Source: CAYFVR01 sp046541515 (GTDB lineage: Bacteria > Desulfobacterota > Desulfobacteria > Desulfobacterales > Desulfococcaceae). Taken from it: a DNA stretch of 64,000 nucleotides. The stretch's first letter is position 1; each line of letters opens with the position of its first letter. Positions 25,832 to 34,287 of this stretch are shown here, piece by piece. Position numbers and translations under genes: made by a program. Under the pieces are notes generated by a model. The model searched no databases. It was not told where the DNA came from and saw only the letters and a program-made list of their open reading frames with translations. The DNA lies in assembly GCA_046541515.1 (NCBI GenBank), contig JBKHDD010000005.1, forward strand, positions 1 through 64,000. The letters are read 5' to 3'.

Positions 25832-28556
25832 ATGGCTTGGCCAGAACGGCGCCAATGCCCGCGTTCCGAAGGGTTTCCGGCGGCAGGGCGTCCAGGGAGC
25901 CGGAGTAGAGGATCACCGGCAAATCCGGACGCCGTCGGAGAACGTCCCGGGCCAGATCGAGGCCGCTAAGCTCCGCCATGCTCAGGTCGGTCACCAGCAG
26001 GTCCGCGCCGCGGGGATTTTCCCGCAAATCATCGCGGGCCGCGATCGCGCGGTTGTAAACCGTCGCCTGGTAGCCGGCCTCCCGCAGCATTCTGGCCACC
26101 ACCCGGGCCACCGAAGCCTCGTCGTCCACCAGCACCACTCGTTCCGTGCCTTGGGGAATCGCAGTGGAACGGGGATCGGTCGTTTCCGGATCGGAAACTC
26201 GGTCCCCGGAAGGGAGATACACCGAAACGGTGGTTCCCTCGTCCCTCCGGCTGAAAACCTGGATGTTCCCGCCGTAGTCCCTCACAATGCCGTAGACGAT
26301 GGCCAGGCCCATTCCGGTCCCCTTTCCTTCCGCCTTGGTGGTGAAGTAGGGCTCGAAAATCCGGTCCCGCACCTCTTCCGGAATCCCGTCGCCGGAATCC
26401 CGAATGATCAGTCGAAGATAATCGCCGTCCACCAGTCCTTCGGCGGAACGGTCGGAAATCCTCGTCGCCTCCAGCCGGATTTCGATGACTCCGGGCCGGT
26501 CGCCAATGGCGTGGGCCGCGTTGGTGACCAGATTCATAACGATCTGGTGGATGTGCGTGGGGTTGGCCAGCGCGGGTGGGCAGTGGTCGGGAATGCTTTC
26601 CCGGATGTCTATCAGCTTGGGCAAGCTGGCCCGCAATAGTTTCAGCACTTCTTTGACCACCACTTCCATTTGAATGGGCCCCCTTTCCCGCCGGCCGCCT
26701 CTGCAGAAGGTGAGAATCTGGGTGACCAGCTCCCGGGCCCGTTGCGCGGCGGAGTGAATCTCCCACAGGTAGCCGGCTACTTTTTCTTCTTCCGGGAGGA
26801 TGCGAAGGGCCAGTTCCGAAAACCCCATGATGGGCGCAAGGATGTTGTTGAAATCGTGGGCGATGCCGCCGGCCAGATTGCCGATGGCTTCCATTTTTTG
26901 GGATTGTTGCAGGCGGTGTTCCAGCTCCCGCTTTTCTCGCTCCGCCCGTCGTCGCCCGGTGATGTCGTTGCCGAAGGCGATTAGTTCCACCGGCAATCCG
27001 TCCCGGTTTCGTCGAAGGGTAAAATTCCAGAGGACCGTGGCGTGATGGCCGTCCAGGGATTCGACCTCGGATTCCCGGGAATTGAGGCCGGCCAGATCCC
27101 GACGAAACAGGCAGGGAAAGGAAAATTCCGGCTCGGAAAGCGCCAAAAGGTCGTGCACCGGCCGGTTTACCGCTTCGTCGGCCGAGAGACCGATGAGTCG
27201 TTCTCCCGCCGGATTGAGATAATTCAAGGCGCCGTCCGGCCGAATCGAGAGGATGGGGCCGGGCGCCACCTGGAGCAACTCCCGGGAGTAATCCCGCTCC
27301 TCCTGAAGACTGCGCATCACCGCCTTCAATCGATCCGCCATCTGGTTGAAGGCGGTGGCCAGCTCCCCCATTTCGTCTTCCGACTCCACGGAAAGCGGCG
27401 TCTCCAGCGATTCCCGGCCGGATGCGATGTCGTTGAAGCTTCGCGCCATCCTCCGAATGGGCCGGGTCAGCACGGCGCGAATGATCCAGGAAACCAGCGC
27501 CAGAATGAGCAGCAGCGAAATCGCCGCGATCAGGATGGCGTTGTTCCGAAGCCGGAAGGCGTCGGCCAGCACCCGCCGAACCGGCACCGAAATCGCCAGC
27601 GACCAGGGCGTTCCCGTGTGGCCAACGTCAATGGGAGAAATCACCATGAAGGATCGTTGGCCGTTGACCGGATCGGCGTCCCGAACCCAGGATCGGGTTT
27701 CTCCGGCGCGGACGGCGGCCAACACTTCCGGGTCCGAAAAGCCGGGCTGACCGATATGGGCCGGGTCCGGATGGGCCACCACTTCCCCTCCGTTGGTCAT
27801 CAGGAAGCAGTGGCCGGCGTCGAACGGGTGGACGCGGGCCACCATCTGGGAGAGTTTTTGCATGGACAAATCAACCCCCGCCACCCCCAGGGAACGACCG
27901 CCGATGCGAATGGGCGAAACCACGGAGACCACTTCCACGTCCCGGTCGCCGATGACGTAGGTGGTGGGATCGATCACCGTTTCCCGGCCGGTGGTCATGG
28001 GGACGGTGTAGTAATCGCTTTGCGGGCCGGGCGTGTCGTAATCCACGCAGGGTTCCAGGCGCAGGCCGCCCACCCGGTTCCAGTAAGGCACGAATCTGCC
28101 GTTTTCGCTGTGGCCGGGCGCGCCCCGAAATTTTTGGTCCAGACCGTCCAAGGCGTTGGGTTCCCAGACGGTCCAGGCCCCCAGGAGCTGCGGATTGGCC
28201 TCCAGAAACCGGCGGACGAAGCGGATCAACAGTTGCCGATCCGGATAGGCCCGCTCCTGACGCATGGTGGTCAAAACGTTGGCCAGGGAACGGGCCGTGT
28301 TGGCGGCGCCGTCCATGTCGTTGGCAATTTCCGCGGCGTACCGATTGGCCATTTCGACGTTTTTTTCCAGGGCCTCCCGGCGGGCGGTTCGAAAGGAATG
28401 GCCGATGTTGAAGCCGATGGCGAGAAGATGGGAAAGAAAAACGATGAGACCAATGGGAAGGAGAAGCTTGGCGGCGAGATCCAGGTTCCGGATTCGCCGG
28501 CGACCGCGCCCTGTCCATCGCCGCCAGGAACCGGAAAACAGCCATAGGGATTTCAT
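25713..28556 (-). CDS. Hybrid sensor histidine kinase: dCache-HAMP-PAS-HisKA-HATPase-REC
   Basis: 947 residues from an ATG preceded by AAAGGATATTCC. Membrane helices near 30-50 and 345-365 flank a double-Cache sensor with the motif WTVWEPNALDGLD ... PYWNRVGG ... EPCVDYDTPG, almost the same as in the chemoreceptor at 19726. A HAMP domain (about 365-415), PAS (about 425-540), HisKA with GGIAHDFNNILAPIMGFSEL, HATPase with NLVTNAAHA, DSGDGIP and GTGMGLAIV, and a C-terminal REC (about 812-930, TDLSMAELSGLD, AKPF) follow. It should autophosphorylate on His and pass phosphate to its own receiver. The shared sensor suggests that the same ligand class feeds chemotaxis and a phosphorelay. Its 3' end overlaps the convergent chemoreceptor gene by 119 bases. 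Confidence 0.95.
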   Translation of the reverse strand: MKSLWLFSGSWRRWTGRGRRRIRNLDLAAKLLLPIGLIVFLSHLLAIGFNIGHSFRTARREALEKNVEMANRYAAEIANDMDGAANTARSLANVLTTMRQERAYPDRQLLIRFVRRFLEANPQLLGAWTVWEPNALDGLDQKFRGAPGHSENGRFVPYWNRVGGLRLEPCVDYDTPGPQSDYYTVPMTTGRETVIDPTTYVIGDRDVEVVSVVSPIRIGGRSLGVAGVDLSMQKLSQMVARVHPFDAGHCFLMTNGGEVVAHPDPAHIGQPGFSDPEVLAAVRAGETRSWVRDADPVNGQRSFMVISPIDVGHTGTPWSLAISVPVRRVLADAFRLRNNAILIAAISLLLILALVSWIIRAVLTRPIRRMARSFNDIASGRESLETPLSVESEDEMGELATAFNQMADRLKAVMRSLQEERDYSRELLQVAPGPILSIRPDGALNYLNPAGERLIGLSADEAVNRPVHDLLALSEPEFSFPCLFRRDLAGLNSRESEVESLDGHHATVLWNFTLRRNRDGLPVELIAFGNDITGRRRAEREKRELEHRLQQSQKMEAIGNLAGGIAHDFNNILAPIMGFSELALRILPEEEKVAGYLWEIHSAAQRARELVTQILTFCRGGRRERGPIQMEVVVKEVLKLLRASLPKLIDIRESIPDHCPPALANPTHIHQIVMNLVTNAAHAIGDRPGVIEIRLEATRISDRSAEGLVDGDYLRLIIRDSGDGIPEEVRDRIFEPYFTTKAEGKGTGMGLAIVYGIVRDYGGNIQVFSRRDEGTTVSVYLPSGDRVSDPETTDPRSTAIPQGTERVVLVDDEASVARVVARMLREAGYQATVYNRAIAARDDLRENPRGADLLVTDLSMAELSGLDLARDVLRRRPDLPVILYSGSLDALPPETLRNAGIGAVLAKPFTQLQLARTVRAALDAAKAAAPAEERMAEWNRGAVASPP

Positions 28557-28981
28557 GGAATATCCTTTGGGAAGTCGATGAACGCGATTGCAAAAAAATA
28601 TAGGAAACCATTGTTAGCGCTTTGTGAAGCCGACCATTTTTTTACCGGCGGTTCCAGTTATACCGGAAAAAAGATTATAAAAATTTTTATAATGGAGAAA
28701 AGCTTGAATGCGCTCGGACAATAACAATTCCACCATGTTGCACGATGATTGGCCTGAATTTATAACCAAGCGAATGAGCTAACCGTTCGTTAACATTCTA
28801 AGTAATTGAAAATTCAATAAAAAATTCTCACCTTTTTGGCGCGCTTTTTGCTCTATCAAAAATGGACGCCAAACGGTTTCGCAAGCGCTTCGGTTTCCCC
28901 GCCCTTTCTTTCCTTCGCCCGACGGCGGTCGGGGATCGAATCGAAGAAGTCTTAATTCCATTTTCTTGGAGGAAACCCAAA
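28557..28981. other. AT-rich intergenic gap with a perfect 20-bp palindrome
   Basis: ATTATAAAAATTTTTATAAT (28674-28693) is a perfect palindrome about 120 bases upstream of the kinase start. The gap is much more AT-rich than its surroundings. Near its right end CTTGGAGGAAACCCAAATTG (28964-28983) resembles one arm of the dispersed repeat family and supplies the ribosome binding site of the next small gene. No other gene is supported. Confidence 0.6.
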
Positions 28982-29164
28982 TTGAAGGCGATAGGTTTCG
29001 CGGCTTGGGTCATCTTGGGCTCCTGGTTCTTCTGGAACTCGGGCGCGTTCGCCACGGCAAGCCGGATTTGGGAACCGGTGCCGGAGCCTGGCGGAATGGC
29101 CATGTTTGGCGGCTGGCTACTTGGCCTCGGCATTCTGGCGCGAAAACTCCTTCGCCATCGGTAA
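28982..29164 (+). CDS. Minimal PEP-CTERM sorting-signal protein
   Basis: 60 residues if started at the TTG at 28982, which follows GGAGG (28969-28973) by 8 bases; the frame is open upstream to an ATG at 28862 but without a ribosome binding site. The N-terminus is a signal-peptide-like hydrophobic segment (about 4-24) ending AFATAS. Only about eight residues later comes VPEPGG (33-38), a second hydrophobic segment (about 39-53) and a basic tail RKLLRHR. This is the PEP-CTERM layout recognised by exosortase in Gram-negative bacteria. Between the two signals almost no mature protein remains. It may be a real minimal protein or the relic of a longer one. No exosortase is in the window. Confidence 0.6.
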   Translation: MKAIGFAAWVILGSWFFWNSGAFATASRIWEPVPEPGGMAMFGGWLLGLGILARKLLRHR

Positions 29165-29539
29165 ACGTCGCGTCGCCATATTTTCCGTTTATGGGACGTT
29201 GCTCGGCCACGGATTCCCAGTGGAATTCCAATCCGTTCCACTTGGACGCCGTGCCGCTTCCTCCCTCCCGCCTCCCCACCGGAACTTTTCGCCGCCCCGC
29301 CCCTTTCCGTTCACCCATCCGTTCGCCCCTTTTTATGTTCTTCGTCTCTCGATCTTTCCACTTTTCCACGGTTTTCCGGTCGATCCCGCTTTTTCCAAAA
29401 GGAACCGCGGCGGAAGGGGGCGCCATCCCGGAAAACCGGTTTGGATGCCGTTTGACATTCCGCCGAGAGCCTTTCTATTTTTTATGCTCGGAACCGTGAC
29501 CAACCGATGTTCGCGTGGAAAATCTAAAAAGGAAAAAAC
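29165..29539. other. Intergenic gap before the REC-kinase gene
   Basis: No supported gene. The only signal I would name is the promoter candidate at 29452-29481. The rest is mixed-composition sequence without clear hairpins or repeats. Confidence 0.5.
29452..29481 (+). promoter_or_regulatory. Candidate sigma-70-type promoter
   Basis: A consensus -35 TTGACA (29452-29457) and TATTTT (29476-29481) are separated by 18 bases, 59 bases upstream of the start codon at 29540. Confidence 0.5.
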
Positions 29540-30694
29540 ATGGATCCCGCCCGGATTCTGATTGTGGAAGACAGCCCGGCCATCGCGGCCAAACTGGAAT
29601 GGACTCTGGAAAAGTTTGGCTACCAATCCGCGGGCCGCGCCGTCAGCGGCAAAGAGGCCGTCGCAATGGCGTTGTCCGCGGAACCCGATCTGGTGCTCAT
29701 GGACATCGAGCTGGAGGGCGACATGACCGGTATCCAGGCGGCCGAACGGCTGCGCGCGGAGGGGGAATTTCCTCTGGTCTACCTCACTTCCCACGCCGAC
29801 GACGAGTCCCTGGCCCAGGCCCAGCGAACCGCGCCCTACGCCTATCTCGTCAAGCCGTTCAAGGACCGGGAGTTGCGCGCGGCCATCGAAACGGCCCTCC
29901 ACCGCCATCGGCTGGAACAACGACTCAAGGATCGGGAATCGGCGCTTCGGCGGGCATTGAAGCACGAAGCGGTCTGCACCCTTGCCGGTGGAATGGCCCA
30001 CGAATTCAATACCGTTCTCAGCATCATTCTGGGCAACGCGGAAATGGCCATGGAAGACGTCCCCTCGCACTGGCCGGTTCACAAAAACCTTGAACAGATT
30101 CGCCTCGCCTCCCTTCGGGGACGGGACGCGGTGCGGCAATTGCTGGTTTTTATGAAAAAGCCCGAAGGCGGAAAGCCAACCTTGGACCCCGCCGCCGTTC
30201 TTCTGGAATCCATTCGGGCGATCCGGCCCGCCATCCCGGCCCACATCCGGCTGGAATGCCGATTCGCTCCGGACGGCGGACACGTGGCGGGCGATCCGGC
30301 CCAGCTTCACCAGGTCCTCCGCAATTTGTTGGACAACGCGGTTCGCGCGGTTCGCGACAAGGCGGGGGGCGGCCGCATCGAGGTGGCGTTGGACCGGGCG
30401 ACGGTTTCCGAAACGGAGATGGAAGGGGAAGACAAGGGGCCGGCCTCGGGGGACTATTATCGACTGCGGGTGACGGACGACGGGGTGGGAATCCCCGAAA
30501 CCGATTTGGAGCGGGTGTTTGATCCCTATTTCACCACCCGCGAAACCGGCGAAGGGGTCGGCATGGGTTTGGCGGTGGTGTACGGGATCGTCCGGAGCCA
30601 CGGCGGCTTCGTGCAAATCCGCAGCGACCCCGGCGAGGAAACCGCGGTCGAAGTCTTTCTCCCGGCGGTGGTCCCGACCGTTCCGGCGGAATAA
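29540..30694 (+). CDS. REC-histidine kinase (response regulator fused to HisKA-HATPase)
   Basis: 384 residues, no membrane segment. Residues 5-125 are a receiver (VEDSPA, phosphoacceptor in LVLMDIELEGD, K in LVKPFKD). HisKA begins near 140 with H-box GGMAHEFNTVLSIILGNAEM; the HATPase domain has N-box LRNLLDNAVRAV, DDGVGIP and GVGMGLAVVYGIV. A soluble kinase with an N-terminal receiver can relay phosphate from another kinase, such as the hybrid kinase encoded divergently at 25713-28556. Its own output target is not encoded in the same protein. Confidence 0.93.
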   Translation: MDPARILIVEDSPAIAAKLEWTLEKFGYQSAGRAVSGKEAVAMALSAEPDLVLMDIELEGDMTGIQAAERLRAEGEFPLVYLTSHADDESLAQAQRTAPYAYLVKPFKDRELRAAIETALHRHRLEQRLKDRESALRRALKHEAVCTLAGGMAHEFNTVLSIILGNAEMAMEDVPSHWPVHKNLEQIRLASLRGRDAVRQLLVFMKKPEGGKPTLDPAAVLLESIRAIRPAIPAHIRLECRFAPDGGHVAGDPAQLHQVLRNLLDNAVRAVRDKAGGGRIEVALDRATVSETEMEGEDKGPASGDYYRLRVTDDGVGIPETDLERVFDPYFTTRETGEGVGMGLAVVYGIVRSHGGFVQIRSDPGEETAVEVFLPAVVPTVPAE

Positions 30695-30736
30695 TCCGGT
30701 TTCCAACGCGGCGGACGATTCGGATCGACGGCGGGA

Positions 30737-32674
30737 TCAGGCGCCGCCGGGAAAGGGCTGGACCGACCGGGGCCGCGCGACCGGCGTCCGACTTTCCGCT
30801 TCCGGGACGGATTCCCGGTTCGTCTTTCGGGGCGGCTTTGCGCCGTTTCGGCTTCCTTCCACCAGCGCCGTCAGCTCTCCGGCGATTTTCGCCATCCGGC
30901 GGGATTGGCCGTTGACCGTCTCCGACACCCCGGCCGATTCCTGGGCCTTGGCCGCGTTCAGCTGCACCACCGCGTCGATTTCCACCGCCGCCCGCCGAAG
31001 CTGTTCGACGCCCTTGGCCTGTTCCCGGGAGGCTTCGGCCACCTCTTCCATCAAATTTCCCATGTCCCGGACTTTTTGGGACACGCCGCCAAATCGACTC
31101 CGAACGGTTTCCGACCGCTCGGCCATGGTTTCCAGCCGTCGCATGTTTTCGTCCACCAGGGCGGAGGTGCTCCGGGCGGCCTCTCCCGCGCGCCCCGCCA
31201 GCTTGCGGACCTCCTCGGCCACCACCGAAAAGCCGGCGCCGGCCTCTCCGGCCCGGGCCGCCTCCACCGCGGCGTTCAGGGACAGCAGATTGGTCTGAAA
31301 GGCGATTTCATCGATGGTTTTTACAATTTGGGAGGTCCGTAGGCCCACGTCCAGGGCGCTTTGGGCGACGGCGTTCAGCTCCCCGATGGATTCGTCCGCG
31401 CCGTCCACCACTTCGTAAACCTCCCCCTTGAGCGCATTTCCGGCGCCGGCGTTTTTCGCGTTTTGACTGGCGATGGCGGAAATCTCCTCCAGGGAAGACG
31501 CGGTCTGCTGGATGGTGACGGCCTGACGGGCCGCGCCGTCGGCGATGTCTTCGTTGGTCTCCGACATTTTGGCGGCGGCCCGCTGGACCTGCTGGGAGCT
31601 CTCGTGCAGCTCGCCCACCGCCCGCCGGATGGAAACGGCGACCCGGGCGGCGAAAAACCGGACGGCGATCGCCGAAAGCAGAAGGAAAACCGCCATCGCC
31701 CCCCAATTGAAATTCAGGACGTCGGAAAGCACGGTTCGGAATTCGTCCGCGTTTTGGGTCGCCGCCACGCTCCAGCCTTGGCTTTTCACCGGGGCGAAGG
31801 CGGCCACCCGCTCCGCGTCTCGGAACCGGTAGGTCGCCAAGCCGCTTTCCGACGCCAACATCCGATCGGCGAGTTCCTCCAGGCCGGGCTCTTCCCGAAT
31901 GTTGAGGCGAAGCTGAAAATCGGCTTCGGGATGGGCGATCATCCCGCCGTTTTTATCGGTCATGAAGGAATATCCGGTTTTCCCAACCCGGGTATTGGTC
32001 ACAAGGGCCGCGATTTCGGAAAGACGGAGATGAAGGCCGACGAAGCCGGCGAATTCTCCCCGTTTGTCGGGAATCGGCGAAAATACGGGAAGCACCGGTT
32101 CTTTGGTCAACTCCGAATGGACGGGATTTCCGATGAAAGGGGCGCCGACGTCCCGCAATTGCCGGAAGGCGTCCGTCTCCGCCATTTCCAGGCCGATGGG
32201 ACGCGCCCCGACGTTGGCGACGTAGTTGCTTCGAAAATCGGGGGCGTCGGCGATTTTTTCCCGGACGAAAGGCGTTTCTCCGCTTTCGGTGGCCCCCGCG
32301 AAAACCGTTCCCCGTTTATCGCCCAAAAATATGAGATCATACGCGCCGCCAAGCCGCTTCAGCGTATCCAACAGCCGATCGTTGAGCCGGGCCAGTTCCA
32401 TTTCGCCCATGGCGCCGTCGGCATAAAAGCGAATGTCCATGCCGTCGAAGCTTTGATAATTGGCCGCCAGGCTGTCGGCGATCCGGACCTGTTCGTCGAG
32501 CAGCAGCTCCACGGATCGGGCGAGACTTGCCGCCGTCTGGGACGCCTGGTTCGCGGCGTAGGTTTCCAAGGCCCGGGATACCCGGAAGGTGAAAAGCAAC
32601 GCCATCGTGAGCATGGGCGCGGCCACCAGCAACACCCCGCCGGAAATCAGTTTGAATTTTAAACTGGCTTGCAT
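30737..32674 (-). CDS. Methyl-accepting chemotaxis protein with double-Cache sensor
   Basis: 645 residues from the ATG at 32674, preceded by AGGAGGATCG; the frame continues 51 codons further upstream but without a better start. Membrane helix 1 (about 8-30) precedes a double-Cache domain (about 35-300; FLGDKRGTVFAGATESGETP, GKTGYSFMTDKNGGMIAHPE). The second membrane helix is near 305-325, with no clear HAMP. The signalling tip DEIAFQTNLLSLNAAVEAAR is intact. The C-terminus has no CheR-binding pentapeptide. It is convergent with the REC-kinase gene, 42 bases away. The ligand is unknown. Confidence 0.93.
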   Translation of the reverse strand: MQASLKFKLISGGVLLVAAPMLTMALLFTFRVSRALETYAANQASQTAASLARSVELLLDEQVRIADSLAANYQSFDGMDIRFYADGAMGEMELARLNDRLLDTLKRLGGAYDLIFLGDKRGTVFAGATESGETPFVREKIADAPDFRSNYVANVGARPIGLEMAETDAFRQLRDVGAPFIGNPVHSELTKEPVLPVFSPIPDKRGEFAGFVGLHLRLSEIAALVTNTRVGKTGYSFMTDKNGGMIAHPEADFQLRLNIREEPGLEELADRMLASESGLATYRFRDAERVAAFAPVKSQGWSVAATQNADEFRTVLSDVLNFNWGAMAVFLLLSAIAVRFFAARVAVSIRRAVGELHESSQQVQRAAAKMSETNEDIADGAARQAVTIQQTASSLEEISAIASQNAKNAGAGNALKGEVYEVVDGADESIGELNAVAQSALDVGLRTSQIVKTIDEIAFQTNLLSLNAAVEAARAGEAGAGFSVVAEEVRKLAGRAGEAARSTSALVDENMRRLETMAERSETVRSRFGGVSQKVRDMGNLMEEVAEASREQAKGVEQLRRAAVEIDAVVQLNAAKAQESAGVSETVNGQSRRMAKIAGELTALVEGSRNGAKPPRKTNRESVPEAESRTPVARPRSVQPFPGGA

Positions 32675-33174
32675 CGATCCTCCTTGGCCGTCCCCGCGGC
32701 GACGGGGCGGCATTTGCGAACGGCTCGGGTTTTCATCCTGGGAAACGATCGTCTTGGGGCGCCAACCCGCGTTCAAGATTTGCCTGCGGATTTCAATCGT
32801 TTCCAGACAAAATGGAAAACGACGCATGAAACCCCTACGCTTTTTGCTAACACCGGGAAGTTAAGGGCGTGTTAAGGCGCGAAAAATTACCGAAAAAAAT
32901 TGTGCGGAATTTGGGAAAAATGGATTGAACAAGGCGGGCGCGATCGCCATTCCCAAATGAGAATATAAAATAAAACAAAGGGGCTACGGAAGAGGCGCGG
33001 CGGAATCGGGGGCCGGTTTTTTTCGGAATATCCAAGAAGATGAACCCTTTTTTCCGGGTTGCAAAACTTTTGAATTTTCTGTAAAAAAGCGTTCCAGTTT
33101 GACGGGGGGCGGGTCGCCGCGGGGTCTTTTTCAGGCGTCCCGAATTTCTGAAACGCCAAGGGGAAGGGAAAGCG
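32675..33174. other. Intergenic gap, no gene recognised
   Basis: AT-rich centre with short imperfect inverted repeats (ATTTGGGA/TCCCAAAT near 32909 and 32950) and a short direct repeat GTTAAGG near 32860-32876. Reading frames through it show no recognisable protein. It should contain the chemoreceptor promoter on the minus strand, but I could not choose one. Confidence 0.4.
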
Positions 33175-33369
33175 ATGGAGCCGGACTTGATGAAACCGGT
33201 ACGTTTCGAGGATTTGCCCGAGGACGCGCTGTTTTGGATGTCCCGGGAGGCGGCGCCCCGGGAACCGTACCATTTCAAGGGACCCTACAAGAAAAAAGTG
33301 TACGTGGAAATGCGGCCGGAGCATCCGGAAACCGTCTTCGTGAAAGAGGACCGGCCGGAAAGTGGATAA
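33175..33369 (+). CDS. Small charged hypothetical protein
   Basis: 64 residues from the ATG at 33175, after GGGGAAGGGAAAG. It is highly charged (about a third Asp, Glu, Lys or Arg), with FEDLPEDALFWMSREAAPRE followed by KKKVYVEMRPEHPETVFVKED. No membrane or signal segment. The good ribosome binding site, the protein-like composition and the lack of a competing gene support it. Function unknown. Confidence 0.6.
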   Translation: MEPDLMKPVRFEDLPEDALFWMSREAAPREPYHFKGPYKKKVYVEMRPEHPETVFVKEDRPESG

Positions 33370-33460
33370 TCGTCCGAGGCCTTTCCAGGCCTCCGCGACG
33401 CCGGCCGGGAAGGCGAGAACGGCTCCCCGCTCGCCTCCCCGGCCATCGGTTTGTCGATGA

Positions 33461-33769
33461 TCAAGCCCGGAATCCGGCGTTGCCCTCCCGGTGCTTGGAT
33501 TTCTCCGCGATGGGGACGATTTCCTTCTCCAGCGCCTCGAAGGGGCCCGGGCTTTCCTCCCGCGGTCCCATCTCCGCAAGCTGGTTCGAGGGGGTCTCCA
33601 ATTCCGTCGCCGGCGGGTCGTTCCACGGAATCTCGTTCAACCGCCGAATCAACAGGGACCGTTCCACCCGATCCGCCTTTTCGTATCCGTCCCGCAACCT
33701 TTTCCGAAACACCGCCTCCGCCCGTTCCGTAAATTTTTTCCCCTTTTCCGTCTTCAATTTATGGAGCAT
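33461..33769 (-). CDS. Hypothetical charged protein overlapping the previous gene
   Basis: 102 residues from an ATG at 33769 that lies 16 bases inside the end of the gene at 33754-34092. The sequence is basic then acidic (HKLKTEKGKKFTERAEAVFRKRLRDG, VERSLLIRRLNEIPWNDPPA) and probably helical. No family is recognised. It is either a coupled small gene or the out-of-frame 3' half of a gene broken by a frameshift with 33754-34092. Confidence 0.55.
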   Translation of the reverse strand: MLHKLKTEKGKKFTERAEAVFRKRLRDGYEKADRVERSLLIRRLNEIPWNDPPATELETPSNQLAEMGPREESPGPFEALEKEIVPIAEKSKHREGNAGFRA

Positions 33770-34092
33770 GGCTTCCAGGCCGCAGCCGGAAAACCACCGG
33801 CGATTTCCCGCCTTTCCGCGTTGAACCCGGGCCGGACGAAGAGAAAGGGGGCGGTGTTCAGAATCATCTGCTTGAAGGAGCGATACCGGCCCGGAATGGT
33901 GGAGTCCCATTCGACGATGGAGGCCGACGGCTTCACCGGCATGTCGTCGTCGCCCACCACGTTGCGGAAGTGGATGTTCTCCGTTCCCGGCTGGAAGTGG
34001 AAATCCGCGGGATGTTCCGCCGCCTGAAACCCGTTTTCGATGACGTCCATCATGGCGGAAAAGGGCGCCGGCCCGTCGGGTTTCGTTTTCAA
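33754..34092 (-). CDS. Hypothetical protein, possibly 5' part of a frameshifted gene
   Basis: 112 residues from a TTG at 34092 (an in-frame TGA lies 9 bases upstream), or 99 from the ATG at 34053. The body, NGFQAAEHPADFHFQPGTEN then RNVVGDDDMPVKPSASIVEW and RPGFNAERREIAGG, looks like real protein but matches no family I know. No ribosome binding site is convincing for either start, so the 5' end may be lost. It ends WKPCSIN just where the next frame takes over. Confidence 0.5.
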   Translation of the reverse strand: MKTKPDGPAPFSAMMDVIENGFQAAEHPADFHFQPGTENIHFRNVVGDDDMPVKPSASIVEWDSTIPGRYRSFKQMILNTAPFLFVRPGFNAERREIAGGFPAAAWKPCSIN

Positions 34093-34148
34093 GCGGTTTC
34101 ACCGGATTTAAGCGATTTGCGGAGATTGAAATGGCGTACGGGCACACC

Positions 34149-34278
34149 GCCGGGGAATAAATTTCCCGGCTCGAACCGAAAAAGCCAGCCAAAGCGGGCG
34201 CCCTTGCCCCCGGATCGAAAGAGGCTGAGCTTCTTTTAGGGCGCTTTTCGGAATGAGCCGGGGGATTTATTCCCCGGC
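34149..34278. repeat. 130-bp inverted-repeat element
   Basis: The ends 34149-34172 and 34255-34278 are complementary at 22 of 24 positions (GCCGGGGAATAAAT at the outer tip). Weaker pairing continues inward to about 39 bases on each side (GAACCGAAAAAGC with GCGCTTTTCGGAATG). No coding capacity. Its tips differ from the CCGTTCA family. It sits 10 bases from the stop codon of the EEP lipoprotein gene and may also act as a transcription barrier. Confidence 0.7.
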
Positions 34279-34287
34279 GGCCAGGCC

